The notes beneath the pieces are model-generated. The model made no database searches and had not been told where the DNA came from. It saw only the letters and a list, made by a program, of their open reading frames with translations. Source: Isoetes taiwanensis (lineage: Eukaryota; Streptophyta; Lycopodiopsida; Isoetales; Isoetaceae). From it: a stretch of 64,000 bases of DNA. Location of the stretch: NCBI GenBank assembly GCA_021234155.1, contig JAJEKV010000028.1, forward strand, positions 11,486,134 through 11,550,133, in the 5' to 3' direction. A program made the translations under genes and the position numbers. Positions 13,410 to 23,987 of this stretch are shown here, piece after piece. Positions within the stretch are counted from its first letter, which is position 1. Each line of letters begins with the position of its first letter.

Positions 13410-13439
13410 TTAATGGCAATGATGGTGGCTTAGGAATGA

Positions 13440-13760
13440 TTGATTGGTTAACAGATAAACTCTCAATGTTATCCCACTGAGTGTTTTATCTTGGACAAAC
13501 CCAAAATCTTCTTGGTGATCTTCTTAACCGAGATGCTGCAGCTAGGAGTAAGATGAAAGATGCACATTGAAAACTCATTGTCTTCGAATGGCTCTTCCCC
13601 GTCCAATGTTGTCATGGGATCTTCCAATTCATTTTCTTGTATCAGATCCAAGCAGAACTTCTGCATTGTCAAACCGAGTAAAAGGGCTCTTATAAGCATT
13701 GCAATCATATCTAAAATGACGGAATCCATTTGTCAAATGCTAAAATGCCATTGTTCTTGA
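13440..13760 (-). pseudogene. PIF/Harbinger transposase, N-terminal fragment
   Basis: The minus-strand frame starting at 13729 (MDSVILDMIAMLIRALLLGL) matches the N-terminus at 421. A frameshifted QWDNIE block near 13470 corresponds to QWDSIDNH there. The catalytic region is missing. It is transcribed away from the Myb-like gene at 14571, a divergent pair with a shared spacer. Confidence 0.8.
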
Positions 13761-14570
13761 TGTTTTGATTGGGCAAGGACATAATCAACTGATTTCTTAT
13801 AGAATATGGCTTAAAAAGAGATGCGGGAATACTAAAACTTGATGCTGAGTAGTGGGCTCAAAGAACTCGAAATATCCCATATCCTGAACTTTGAAGAATG
13901 CTTCAAGAAGGAAATATCCCATAAAATCAGACCTATCGGAGTGAAAAAGGAGGGAAAAAATATGGCGGGGACCTTGAATTTCACTCCAAATGGGACCTGT
14001 TAAGCATTGAGAGAAGCTCTTTCTCATCTTCTCTCGAGCTATACCGTATAATTTTTGTCTTTCGACGTATAGTGCGAGAGACAAAAAATTAAGTTGCATG
14101 TGGCCAATGCTAGAGAGAGACGCGTTGGCCACATGCTAAGGAAGAGACAACTTGAGAGATGGGAGATGGCGAAAGAGAGAAAAATATTTGACTCTCCCCT
14201 TAAGAGACAATTGGCCCCTAACTATTGTTAGGGGCGTTTCCATTGAGGTCTCTGCACCACTTATAGTTAGGGCCATAACAACCTATGTATTTTTTTGGCG
14301 CCCAAAAATTCTCGCCCGAAATGGAGGCCCCAGTTCCTATCCATGTTCAAGAATTGATGCCCCTCTTCTTGCTGTGATTGCCGGACCTCCTTAAATAATT
14401 CTGATCTCAATTCCATAAACAAGTTGAGACCGCCCTTATATATCAAATTCTTAAGGCAATAGGAATAAGTTTTCGATTTTCTGATTTGATATAGTTCTTA
14501 AAATTTTCTGATATAAATTGTGATCAAGAACTAATTTAATGTTAATTTATGCAGTATCAGTCATTTACTC
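13761..14570. other. Harbinger inter-gene spacer
   Basis: Shared with 28860-29210 in the other Harbinger element: matching blocks include GGCCACATGCT, GAGAGATG, AAGAGACAATT and TAGGGCC. It probably holds the divergent promoters of the transposase and the Myb-like gene. The frames within it have no recognisable product. Confidence 0.55.
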
Positions 14571-15640
14571 ATGACCAGAGCTACTCGATTTGTTTTGCCA
14601 TTAGCTACTAAACCATTTTGCCTCGTAGATCTGAAAAATTACCTTCAAAGAGGCCTAAGAAAGTGACTGGACAAGTTTCGGGACCGGTTTCATTGGAGAT
14701 TAGTTCTCAGCCTCAAGTGCAAAAGATTGCAATCCAAGGAAGAAGAGAAAGGCATTGTCCACAAATCCCTAGTGAGTCGATGCCTCCCAAAAATTCTTTG
14801 GCATTGGTTGTTCATGATAATCAGTCTGATGCAATCCAAAGAAAAAAAAAGGGACCAGTTGATTGGTTTGATAATGCAATTGGTACAATGCTATCTCTAA
14901 TGAAAGAGTATAAAGTTCATAACAATGGAAACATTAATCTTTCTGCCAGCCAATTGAGAGAAATCATGATCAAACTTCAACCATTAGTAGAAGGCTTGGA
15001 AGACTTGAGGCAGTTGAGGAACAAACGGAATAAGTTGCAAATCAAGTCCAGAGATGAAAAAGAGGCTTCTGATGGGACTAGTGCAGAGTCTTCAAATTCG
15101 TCATGGTTTGAATTCATAGAAGATTTGAAGCATGGACAGACTAATGAAAGAGATATACCCATTGGAGGTGATGATGGAGATTTTGCCCCTGAAGCATTTG
15201 AGGAAGCTCAAATGTATACAAATTCTCAAGTACATTCTATGAAACAATAGGTATTGAAGCATCTTTTTGAGAAGATAACTTTATAGTAGTTGCAATGTTT
15301 TTTAAACTAGCCCAAGCTCAGCTGCTTGCAATCAACCTGGAGTCTGGGAAGCCTACAACAAAGAGAAGATCAAGAGTTCATAGTGATGAAGACATAGCAA
15401 GTGGCATAACAAAAATGGCAAACAATTTTGGTGAAAATGAAGCAAAGAAATTCGAATTCATGAAAGAGGATTCTAAGAAGAAACATTAATTGATTAGAGA
15501 ATTGGAGACAATGAGATGAGCAAACAATTTGAAAATAGCAGAATCCATGGCCATCATGACACAAAGTATATGTCAGATGACCAAGGATACATTACTCAAG
15601 ATTGTCAAGCTAGCTTCAGCCAAATAGAGTTCTTAAGTAC
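14571..15640 (+). pseudogene. Harbinger Myb/SANT-like accessory gene
   Basis: Plant PIF/Harbinger elements often carry a second gene for a Myb/SANT-like protein that helps the transposase. The main frame, 14618-15250 (210 codons), has a basic N-terminus, then FDNAIGTMLSLMKEYKV and a helical region with LRNKRNKLQIKSRDEKEAS, then an acidic tail. A second block after an acceptor-like site at about 15306 (SGITKMANNFGENEAKKFEF, then MTQSICQMTKDTLLKI) reads to about 15630 with stops at about 15487 and 15517. The true start may be ATG 14571, which aligns with ATG 29420 in the sister element but lies in another frame. A diverged copy is at 32752-33400. The Myb-like assignment rests on layout and general resemblance. 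Confidence 0.6.
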
Positions 15641-15899
15641 CAAGGTAATTCTGTTGTCATTCTCTTGTTTGTCTTATTCTGTGACTTTTTACACTTTAAT
15701 AGATTAGATTAAGTTATATTTTAGTTTGTATATAAAGTTGTTGTCTCAAAATGGTACTAGTTGATGCCAAATCTGTAAAAAGTGAATGTCTGCACTATGA
15801 CATTCTATAATCTGCAATTAGGTGTGAAAAAGTTGTCATTGTTTTTATCCTATATAGGATGGCATATAATCTGTTGTATCCCTTCATATCCTTCCCTGT

Positions 15900-16161
15900 A
15901 TGGCTCGCCGAAAGGTTCTTGTAAGGTGCCCTTCTTCTCAAGTTACTAGCTCGAGCTCAAGCTCATCTTCGGGCTTCTTTCCTCCTTCAAGCTTGTCTTC
16001 AAGTTCGACTTTAAGCTCATCTTCAGAATCTGGGATGGAAAATCAGGGTTCTTCTTCCACAATGGTTGAATCCAAGGCAGTAGAGCTCTTGCAGATAAGG
16101 GGTTACTACCAGACTATATCCCAAAGGGTTGTGATGGGATACTTCGCCATGGGTTTTTTAA
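15900..16161 (+). pseudogene. Ser-rich exon interrupted by the 7 kb element
   Basis: A frame from ATG 15900 with long Ser runs, then VESKAVELLQIRGYYQTISQ and GYFAMGF. The element at 16162 interrupts it. With one TAA of the target duplication removed, the frame continues from 23125 (IKPEIF) to a strong donor, GTAAGC, at about 23158. The product is not recognised. It may be an exon of a decayed host or element gene. Confidence 0.4.
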
Positions 16162-16199
16162 CACATCAAAAATGATGCCCACATCCTCCTTAAAATACC

Positions 16200-16870
16200 C
16201 CCTTTTGGAAATGGGGGATTGACGAGCAAAGGATAACTTTTTGAGGAGAAGAGGATTTTAGTTCTATGTTAGGGGTACTGAGGGAGTAATAGGGGGATTG
16301 CAATTTATAACATGGGGATTTTCTACAAAAAATGAAGAATGGAGGATGAGGAGAAATGGGGTAGTCAGGGGTACTAGGGGTAATGATGGAGTAATAAAGG
16401 GATTGCAATTTAGAACATGGGGATTCCTTAAAAAAAAATGAAGAATGGGGGATGAGGAGAAACGGGGTAGTTAGGGTTAGTAGGGGTAACGAGGGAGTAA
16501 TGGGGGATTGCAATTTAGAACGTGGGGATTTTCTGTAAGAGATGAAGAATGGGGGATGCAAAGAAATGGGGTAGTCAGGGCTACTGGGGGTAATGAAGGA
16601 GTAATAGGAGGATTGCAATTTAGAATATGAGGATTTGTACTAAAAAAATGAAGAATGGGGGATGACTAGAAATGGGGTAGCCAGGGTTAGTAGGGGTAAT
16701 GAGGGAGCAATGAAGGATTGCAATTTACAATGGGGAATTGCAATTTAGAATGGGGGATAAGGTTAGTAAGGGTAATGAGGGCCTAATGAGGGAATTGCAA
16801 TTTAGAATGGGGGGATGAGGAGAATGGGGATTTACATGAAAAGGGAATGAAGGAAAGGGTGGATGAGGAT
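16200..16870 (+). repeat. left subterminal minisatellite, about 105 bp units
   Basis: Units recur at about 16294, 16399, 16505 and 16610, then degenerate. Each contains GGGATTGCAATTTAGAAC, ATGAAGAATGGGGGATGA, AAATGGGGTAGTCAGGG and TAGGGGTAATGAGGGAGTAA. The plus strand is rich in runs of three or more G. The minus-strand reading frame (16190-16618) is an artefact of the repeat. Confidence 0.9.
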
Positions 16871-18236
16871 TATATTTAAGTTAATATTTCAGTGATTCTT
16901 GCTTTAGAAAGTGGGTGTTGCTTTAGATTGCCAATTTGAGACCACCACTAATATAACTAATAACATTTAAACCTTTGCAGTAATCTTATTAATACTTATT
17001 ATACTAGTCAAAAGATTACATGTTGGTCCACAAGTGGTTGAATTAGCTCATACCCTAGAATCTTTGTATCATCATATGGCACAGGGATGAACTTTTGAAC
17101 TAGAGAGTTAATAAACCTGGTCTTTCCAAAGGCTATATCTAAGGAAAGGATCCATGCCTCCGTAAATGGATCTTTGTTACCTCAATAGAAGTAGTTTGCC
17201 TTGTAATAACTCTTTAGCTCTCCAACAGATTCATGAACAAAGATTGTTGATATATTACCCTTGGGCTACTTGATCTACTCAGGCAAAGTTTTTTCGATTG
17301 TAAGGCACATGGGCATAAAATATGGTGACTGCAACAAGGTGAGCCTTCTTTACGTTTTATACTTTTTTGGAGAACTATGGATTACAAAGATTTGGCAAGT
17401 GTGAGGTGTATTTGTTCCTTATAGGGATTAATGATAAAGATGATAATGGTCATAATTTTGTTGGCAAGCTAAAGGCACTATATTGATAAGGCTCTCGGCA
17501 AAAAGATGATGAGAACGGACTAAGTCCATTGATGGTATAATGCAAGGTCATCAGGGCATGTAAATCCATGGGGAAGGTATTAACCTAGCAATAGAAAGCC
17601 AAAAGGCGGTCATGAGAAGCGCATTAAGGCATGGTGGAGCACATAGCACAAAAACATCATGATACTTGATAAATAATCTAGGATGCATGGCCAGAATTCT
17701 GGAGTAAGCTCAGACAGTTTGTTTGGCAGTCTAAAATACCAAAAAAACCATGGGAAATGTTAAACCTTTTTTTGTAAAAATGCGCATTTAGGCAAAATGG
17801 AAAAATTACGACCAAAATGGGCTTGTTGATATTAATCTAGCAATGTAGAGCCAAAGGATTGGGTTTTGCAAGCATGTTGAGCATGGTGAAGTGCAATTTG
17901 ACATTTTCAAAAGGTCTACAAAAATTGTGGAAAACATTATGGCAACATCAAAGGGCCACAAGACCTTGGATTGTATTTGAACAGATTTGAAGAAATTATA
18001 AGTTGGAAAATATAAGTTGGTACGTTTTTTTTTACAAAAAATCTCGAATTTTTGACATGTCTAAAGAAATCAATCTGTGCCACAAGATTATGGAATGTAT
18101 TTAAACATGTTTGGACGATTTTAAGCTTGAGATGCCTAGGTAGTATGGTATACTAACACAAGATTTGGTGGAAATACCAATAAGTAGGGGATCTCATTGT
18201 GACTCAAGGGAATAAAGGAAAAAGTTTCTAAGGTAA
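16871..18236. other. element interior, no gene recognised
   Basis: AT-rich interior of the 7 kb element. No splice-bounded exons could be supported here; it may hold the promoter or 5' exons of the gene that follows. Confidence 0.5.
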
Positions 18237-18549
18237 TTGAAATACAATGGTTATGCAAAAGCAAATTTAGGGCAAACTGTGGCAGAACGTGGCATCCAAA
18301 CCCTAGTTTGGATCGAAGGCATATCTCTGCCGATGGCTCGAATATGGCCTTTTCGGATCATGATAGCAGATGCAGTACCAGAATATTTGGAGCACGGCCA
18401 GCTCCTGGAAATAAGACGACAAGAAATAGATGGAAAAGGTATGGCCTCTGCCGGAAATGCACAGCTGGAAAATTCGTGCTCCCCTGTGGATATTTGTCCC
18501 TTTGATTCTATATGTAACAATTATCTTTCTCTCAAAATCCGGTCTGCCT

Positions 18550-21167
18550 GCTACATCGGCAATGGGAAAGACTGAAGGCGCTCTTAACAAGGGTGCTACC
18601 AGGGCAAAACTCTTGGATCTAATTGGCCTGGATCTCAAGTCCTTATGCAGAATGGAAGGGGAATCTATAACCCAGCCGATTAAGCAGTTTCTTGAGCGAA
18701 TTGTTAGCAAATACAATTTGGATCCTTCAGCTTCAATGGCTCCACCCAGTAAGGTATCAGGAGTGTTGCTAAGAATGTGGAGACGTCTGCAAGCATGGCA
18801 GCCCCAGCATCACTAGCATAGCGGATTCACCAGAACAAGAGGAGCGAAATGAGGAGGAAAATGAGGCATTTGCTGAGGAAAATGAACAGATCCAACTCAA
18901 CCAGGTTCTTTAACAAATTTTTTCTAACATGGAAACTTGATTTCTATGCCTTGATACTCTATCTATGTAGAAGAATGGGTTGGCTTCTATACTTTTCTTT
19001 CTTTCTTTGTCTTATGCTGTTGTTCTTACATTATAGACTAGATATGTGTTGAAGACTGCATGTTTTAGTGGCTCATTACCTAGAAACAATGGTATGGGTC
19101 ATAGCATTTGACCTTAAACAGGTGGATCCAAGTTACAATGGTGGCAGTGCATGTGTAGCCAGCAGACAATTAATTCCTGGCACATCTTGATGAAGCTCAG
19201 TGGATCCGATTTACAATGGTGGCAGTGCATGTGTAGCCAGCAGGACAATTAATTCCTGGCACATCTTGATGGAGCTCAGCCCCTTATCCTGTAATGCAGG
19301 GGGCTAGTCAATGGGTCTGTGACTAGGCCTAGAGTTATGCTGGGCCTTTAAATGACCTATAATCTTATCTTTGTGGCATAGCCTAACTAGATAGGGTCTA
19401 ATCCTTGTTCATGAATAATCCGAACATAAGCCAGCAGCTGGTATCAACTATATAAAGTGGCAGTGAATAGGCTTAATTATGGAGGACTGATTGACATGGC
19501 TCTGCCCCCTTTCATAATGTAACTTTGCATGTATATGTATCTTCTGATCCACATACAGGAATTTATCTGAACTGTATCCACTTGCATGAATTTGGATATG
19601 AAGGGAAGATACATATCTCTCGCTTACAGATCTGCATATGGTCCTATGATGAGTTTGAGTCCGATGATGATGAGATGGATACAAGTGAAACAACCATAGG
19701 AACAGGGACTACCATGTCTGTTTCATCAGTTGGACTTAGAACAAGTTTGCATAAGCGGAAAGAATTGGAAGGTAATTTTAAATTTTCAAGTTTAAATTCT
19801 GCAGACTATAATCCTTTATGTTCCTTGCAGCCTCAACACTTCAAGTGTCATCAAAAGTTCTCTTGGCTAAACAAGGAATCGTGGTTGGCATGGGAGAGAT
19901 AGCCTTTCTTGGTCCTGGAGTATCCCATGGTATTAACATGGATGCTTCTGCTGCGTCAGTGCAAGTGAATCAAGTTTTCTCTCCTCAGACTCCTCTCCCA
20001 ATTCCAAGCATGGGGGCAGACAATTTGGGAGAGTGTGAAAAGGGGTTTACTTGCTGGCCAATAAAAGACCTCCTTCTTGTCCAGCCCTGTAAGGAAATTC
20101 GGAATTCAGGTATGTAAAATTGTGTACTCATCTCTGTGCTTTCTGCATCCTTTCTCTTATTTTAAAAGGTTGACCTTTTGTGCTTGCTGGACCTGTAAAC
20201 TGGGCTGTGTTTGTGTATGGTGCACAAGGGTATTAATTTTATTGCCCTCTATATGCCTAAACCTGGCATGCCAAATGTAGAAACATGAGAAACTGAGATT
20301 AGATTAGGTTCTGCCGTCTAATGCCATCTATGGCTGTCTGATCTATGGCTGTCTAGGTAACTAATCTATGTCTGATCTATGGCTGTCCAGGTAACTAATC
20401 TTGTACTTCAGTTAAATTTTCTTGTAAGATAGTCACAGATTAAGCTGATACAGATTGTTGATACAGATTGTTGATACATATTAAGCTGATACAGCCTATG
20501 GTTGATACAGATTGTTGTTTATGTTAGTGGGGACTAATTTTATAAGCTATATATCCAGTCGGTTATCTAGGCGTAAATTTGATGATAGATTTAATTGCTT
20601 AAGTGGCCCTGACATTTATTTACAACAGAAATTAATAAGGAGCAAGATTATGGCGGAAGTCGCAAAGAAGAACAGGCTTCAACACAACCGCCAGACTTAG
20701 GTATTTTTTCTCTGTCATTCCATGTGTCATTTCATGTATTATATGCAAGTTACTAATCAGGATTTATAAATCCAGAGCAAGAAGAGGACGTTGTATCTTC
20801 TCAGGAAAGACATGCAGTCCTTGTTAACACGTTGGACTTGAGGTAACATGCATACATTATATTGTTAAAATTTTAACATGTATTGACATTTTCATTTTTC
20901 AGTGTCAAAGAAAAAGAAGCTGTTTGTATGTTTCTAATGAAGATCTCAACTATCAATGAGATGTACACTCAAATTCCAAAATTTATGGCAGAACAAAACA
21001 GGTCTAGACAAAGGACTTTTAGAGGTATTCGAAACCTCAGTCAATTAGAGAAGCTAGATCTAGTAGTTAAGCACTTACTAGAGCAAAATTCTGAGTTGGC
21101 TGCCAAAAAAAATGCTCACCAAGTGGGGTTTTGTGTATCTGATTTGTTTTTAGATGTCAGCTCATAG
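18550..21167 (+). CDS. unrecognised multi-exon gene inside the 7 kb element
   Basis: Exons supported by GT-AG sites with matching phases: 19630-19771, 19831-20109, 20629-20700, 20776-20842 and 20903-21167 (stop TAG), about 275 residues. Upstream coding blocks exist at about 18550-18752 (AKLLDLIGLDLKSLCRMEGE) and about 18795-18904 (acidic, SPEQEERNEEENEAF, ending in a CAG donor in the right phase). The join between those two needs a small unseen intron or a frameshift. Downstream residues include an acidic YDEFESDDDEMD, GIVVGMGEIAFLGPGVSHGI, and a helical C-terminus with NRSRQRTFRGIRNLSQLEKL. No catalytic motif or known domain was recognised. It could be a TNPA-like DNA-binding protein of the element or a captured host gene. 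The start codon is not determined. Confidence 0.6.
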
Positions 21168-21419
21168 TTGGCAGGCTATAAGGAATGACTAATGTACTGA
21201 TCTTTGATCTCTTAATAGATTGATTTACTGACTTGTTTCTATATTCATGGTCTTGGTCTTAAGAAATTGCATATAATTTTCAGTTTCTCTTTTTTTTTTT
21301 TTTTGTATGGAACATAATTTGTTTTATAGAATCCACATCCAATTCCGTCCTATCTGCATTCAAATCTACATCTTCATATGCTTTATTATCTGATCTAAGT
21401 AAACTACAAAATAAAACTA

Positions 21420-23010
21420 CAAAATAAAAAAGGGGGGTTGTTGAGAAAAGGGTGTTACGTAAATACGGGATATTAAATACAAGGTCACAAAAGGGGGATG
21501 GTTGAGAAGAGGGGTATGAATAGAATAAGGGGATATTAAACATAAAATCACAAAGGGGGGATTTTTGAGAAAAGGGTATTAACAGTATGGGATATTAAAT
21601 TACAAAGGAAGGAAGGAAGGAAGGAAGGAAGTTACTTTTATCGTCCACGGAGACCAATCGGTCTATGGGACCCAATATTAAAAACGACAAGCGGATTCTT
21701 GCCGGATTAAAAACCCCCACCGGAAGGTTTTCGAGGGAAAACCGCGGCGTGTCGGCCTGTGACAAACCGTGCTAATCATATAAAATGCGAAACATCCCAA
21801 TATATACAAATCATGCACCACCCCGTAGTGCCTAGTCACGGACTGACCCAGTGGGGGCAAAGGTGACCTCGCAGGTCCATTACCTCTGGATGTAGGACCC
21901 CGTGGCACGCGTCTTGACGGTGTGTTCATCGGCAAATGCAAGGGCACGCCCAAACCGCACTAAGGGAGGCGTATCGGCCCTGGATCGACCGAATTTGGGC
22001 AACTCTGGAAAGTGTGAGACTCATCCTCAATGGCACCCGCTTGACCCGATCGACAGAGCTCCCGTCCCGCGGGCTCCCCAATCCACCGCCCGCCTCGATC
22101 GCGAAGATGGTGGGCACTGTCGCGAATGGAGGCAATGAGCTGCGCTTTTTCGGGCGGTAGGGGAACGCGGGCCAACACGGGGTTGATGTGCTCCTTGTAA
22201 TGGGCCATTTTGACTGCTTTCTAGAGCAATGGGGTCCCGAGCTTGCCAAGGAAACAAGCATCTAGGTACTCCCGCAGTCGTCACGATCGATCGACGGCCA
22301 AATTGCACGATCTCAGGTTCTCGCGACGCGTTCCATCCGGCGAACCACCGATCTCTCTTACCCTCCAACAGGCCCTAAGCCGCTGCGGACTCATGGCCAC
22401 AGTGTAAGCCAGGTGCGGGAGCCGAGCGTCACCCATAGTAACCACTTTCTGAAAATAGACGATGTGTCTATCAAGGGCTGCCCGCTGAAGCGGCAAGAAT
22501 CCAGTTTCCTGCAGCAGAATCTGATAGGGGACTGAAGGTTTCACCCCAAGTGCCCGTGCCAAAAATGCCTGAGGATGGTTGAAAAGAGGGGTATGAACGG
22601 AATAAGGGGATATTAAACATAAAAGGAGTATGAATGGAAAAGGAGTATAAACATAAAAGGGGTATGAACGGAATAAGGGGATATTAAACATAAGAGGATA
22701 TTAAACATAAGAGGAGGATGGTTGAGAAGAGGGGTATGAACGGAATAAGGGTATATTAAACTACAAAATCACAAAGGGGGATTGTTCCTAGAAAGGGGTA
22801 TGAAAACATAAAAGGAGGATGGTTGAGAAGAGGGGTATGAACGGAATAAGGGTATATTAAACTACAAAATCACAAAGGGGGATAGTTGTTAGAAAAGGGT
22901 ATGAACATTAATTGTAAGAAATGGGGTATGAACATTACATATGTCAATAGGGGATATAAAAAAAACTTCAAATAAGAGGATACTAATCTACAAAATCACA
23001 AAGGGGGGAA
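21420..23010 (+). repeat. right subterminal minisatellite, about 60 bp units
   Basis: Repeats combine GGGGGATGGTTGAGAAGAGG, GGTATGAACGGAATAAGG and ATATTAAAC.TACAAAATCACAAA. They are split by the LINE fragment (21604-22570). The motif differs from the left array, so the two ends are not mirror copies beyond the terminal repeats. Confidence 0.88.
21604..22570 (-). mobile_element. LINE ORF2 3' fragment nested in the 7 kb element
   Basis: Minus-strand fragments match the C-terminal end of a LINE ORF2: LLQETGFLPLQRAALDRHIV at about 22490, then HHLRDRGGRWIGEP and IEDESHTFQSCP. The last two correspond to HHLRIETGRWVGEL and VEDECHTLQSCP in the LINE at 36397-36965. The 3' end (minus sense) reads GGTCTCCGTGGACGATAAAA and is followed by a CCTT microsatellite (AAGG on the plus strand at 21604-21630). 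Frameshifts and stops make it dead. It is markedly more GC-rich than its surroundings. Confidence 0.85.
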
Positions 23011-23124
23011 TGTGGCCAAATACCCCGTTTCTGAAAATCAGTGCTATTCCAAGAAAAGGGGGATTTTGAGAGGGTTTTTACGGGGGATTTTAAGGAGGAT
23101 GTGGGCATCATTTTTGATGTGTAA

Positions 23125-23915
23125 TCAAGCCCGAGATCTTTGTGTTAATTTTATTGGTAAGCTAACAGTTGATAAGAACTTCAAGTATGTAACTAAGGTG
23201 CAGGTGTTACAGGTTGTGACTAAGTTCTAACTATTCTCAAGAGTAAATCTAGCTGAGATACAAGGTATTGTGGAATTGTCGAAGATGGAGGTCTTGAAAA
23301 TCTTAGGGGCATGAACTCTTGTTTAATGCTCAAGTTGAGCTTCACATGACACTTATTTACATATTAATTAGTTGTCTATTGTTTTCTTGGGCAATGGTTG
23401 AAAAAGCTAATTTGAGCGTCTGAGCATGTGGGATATTAGTGCTGGACGAATATCCAAGATTAGCAGTCGAATTGCGAGCTGATTCATTCCTAAACCATCA
23501 GAGAAGAGATATTAAAGATTGAAGCAGATACAGAATGGAATTCGTTCGGGAGTATAGGAATGATTTGAGTGCCGTCTTGGAGCCTGGAAGTTAAGGTCAA
23601 CCGTGCTACAGTATTATGGTCAATACCATAGCTACAGTAAATTGCTACAGTGTTGATCGAGAATAACTCAATGGTTTAATAACCGTTTTTTAGATAAAGT
23701 GCTTATTTGATATTTGGCTAGGAAATTCAAGGAGTTGAATACTTGATTTGTCTTGATAAAACAAACTTGGGATAAGTGACCAAATCTTGGCTCCCAAAGT
23801 CGAAGGTTTCGTAAAAAAACATTCTAGTGAATCTAAGCTATTGTTTCTTAAATTATTGACTTGTTGTGCTAGGCATAAATTGCAAGGTTGCAAGTTTAAG
23901 GTTGGAAAACTAACA
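23125..23915 (+). other. flank and probable 5' LTR of the Copia element
   Basis: The primer-binding site at 23917 implies that an LTR ends just before it (AAAACTAACA at about 23915). The LTR start cannot be placed because no 3' LTR copy is visible. Short GCTACAGTA motifs recur at 23600-23655. No gene was seen. Confidence 0.45.
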
Positions 23916-23916
23916 G

Positions 23917-23928
23917 TGGTATCAGAGC
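23917..23928 (+). other. Copia primer-binding site (initiator tRNA-Met)
   Basis: TGGTATCAGAGC is complementary to the 3' end of plant initiator tRNA-Met, the usual primer of Copia elements. It lies 60 bases upstream of the gag start. Confidence 0.9.
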
Positions 23929-23987
23929 TACAGTTATGTCTAGCAGGTTTGGAGCTAGTCTATTAAATCAGGTAGAGGTCTACAAGG

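Larger units (their letters stand above)
16162..23121. mobile_element. 6,960 bp DNA transposon with CACAT ends, TAA duplication and own gene
   Basis: Inverted ends begin CACATCAAAAATGATGCCCA, followed by CATCCTCCTTAAAAT and a C run; about 40 bp match almost exactly between 16162 and 23121. Each side is flanked by TAA (16159-16161, 23122-23124). Subterminal regions are G-rich minisatellites of different unit on each side. The interior holds a multi-exon gene (about 18550-21167) and a nested LINE fragment (21604-22570). Three-base duplications and subterminal repeats recall CACTA (En/Spm) elements, but the ends read CACAT and no TNPD-type transposase is seen. Harbinger elements also target TAA, but their ends usually differ. 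Best treated as unclassified. Confidence 0.8.

Noticed and set aside
16190-16618. Ser/Pro-rich minus-strand protein
   Set aside because: The period follows the subterminal minisatellite and has no other support.
21900-22370. GC-rich overlapping frames as bacterial contamination or horizontal transfer
   Set aside because: The minus strand matches the LINE ORF2 C-terminal region at 36.4 kb and ends in the same LINE 3' core.
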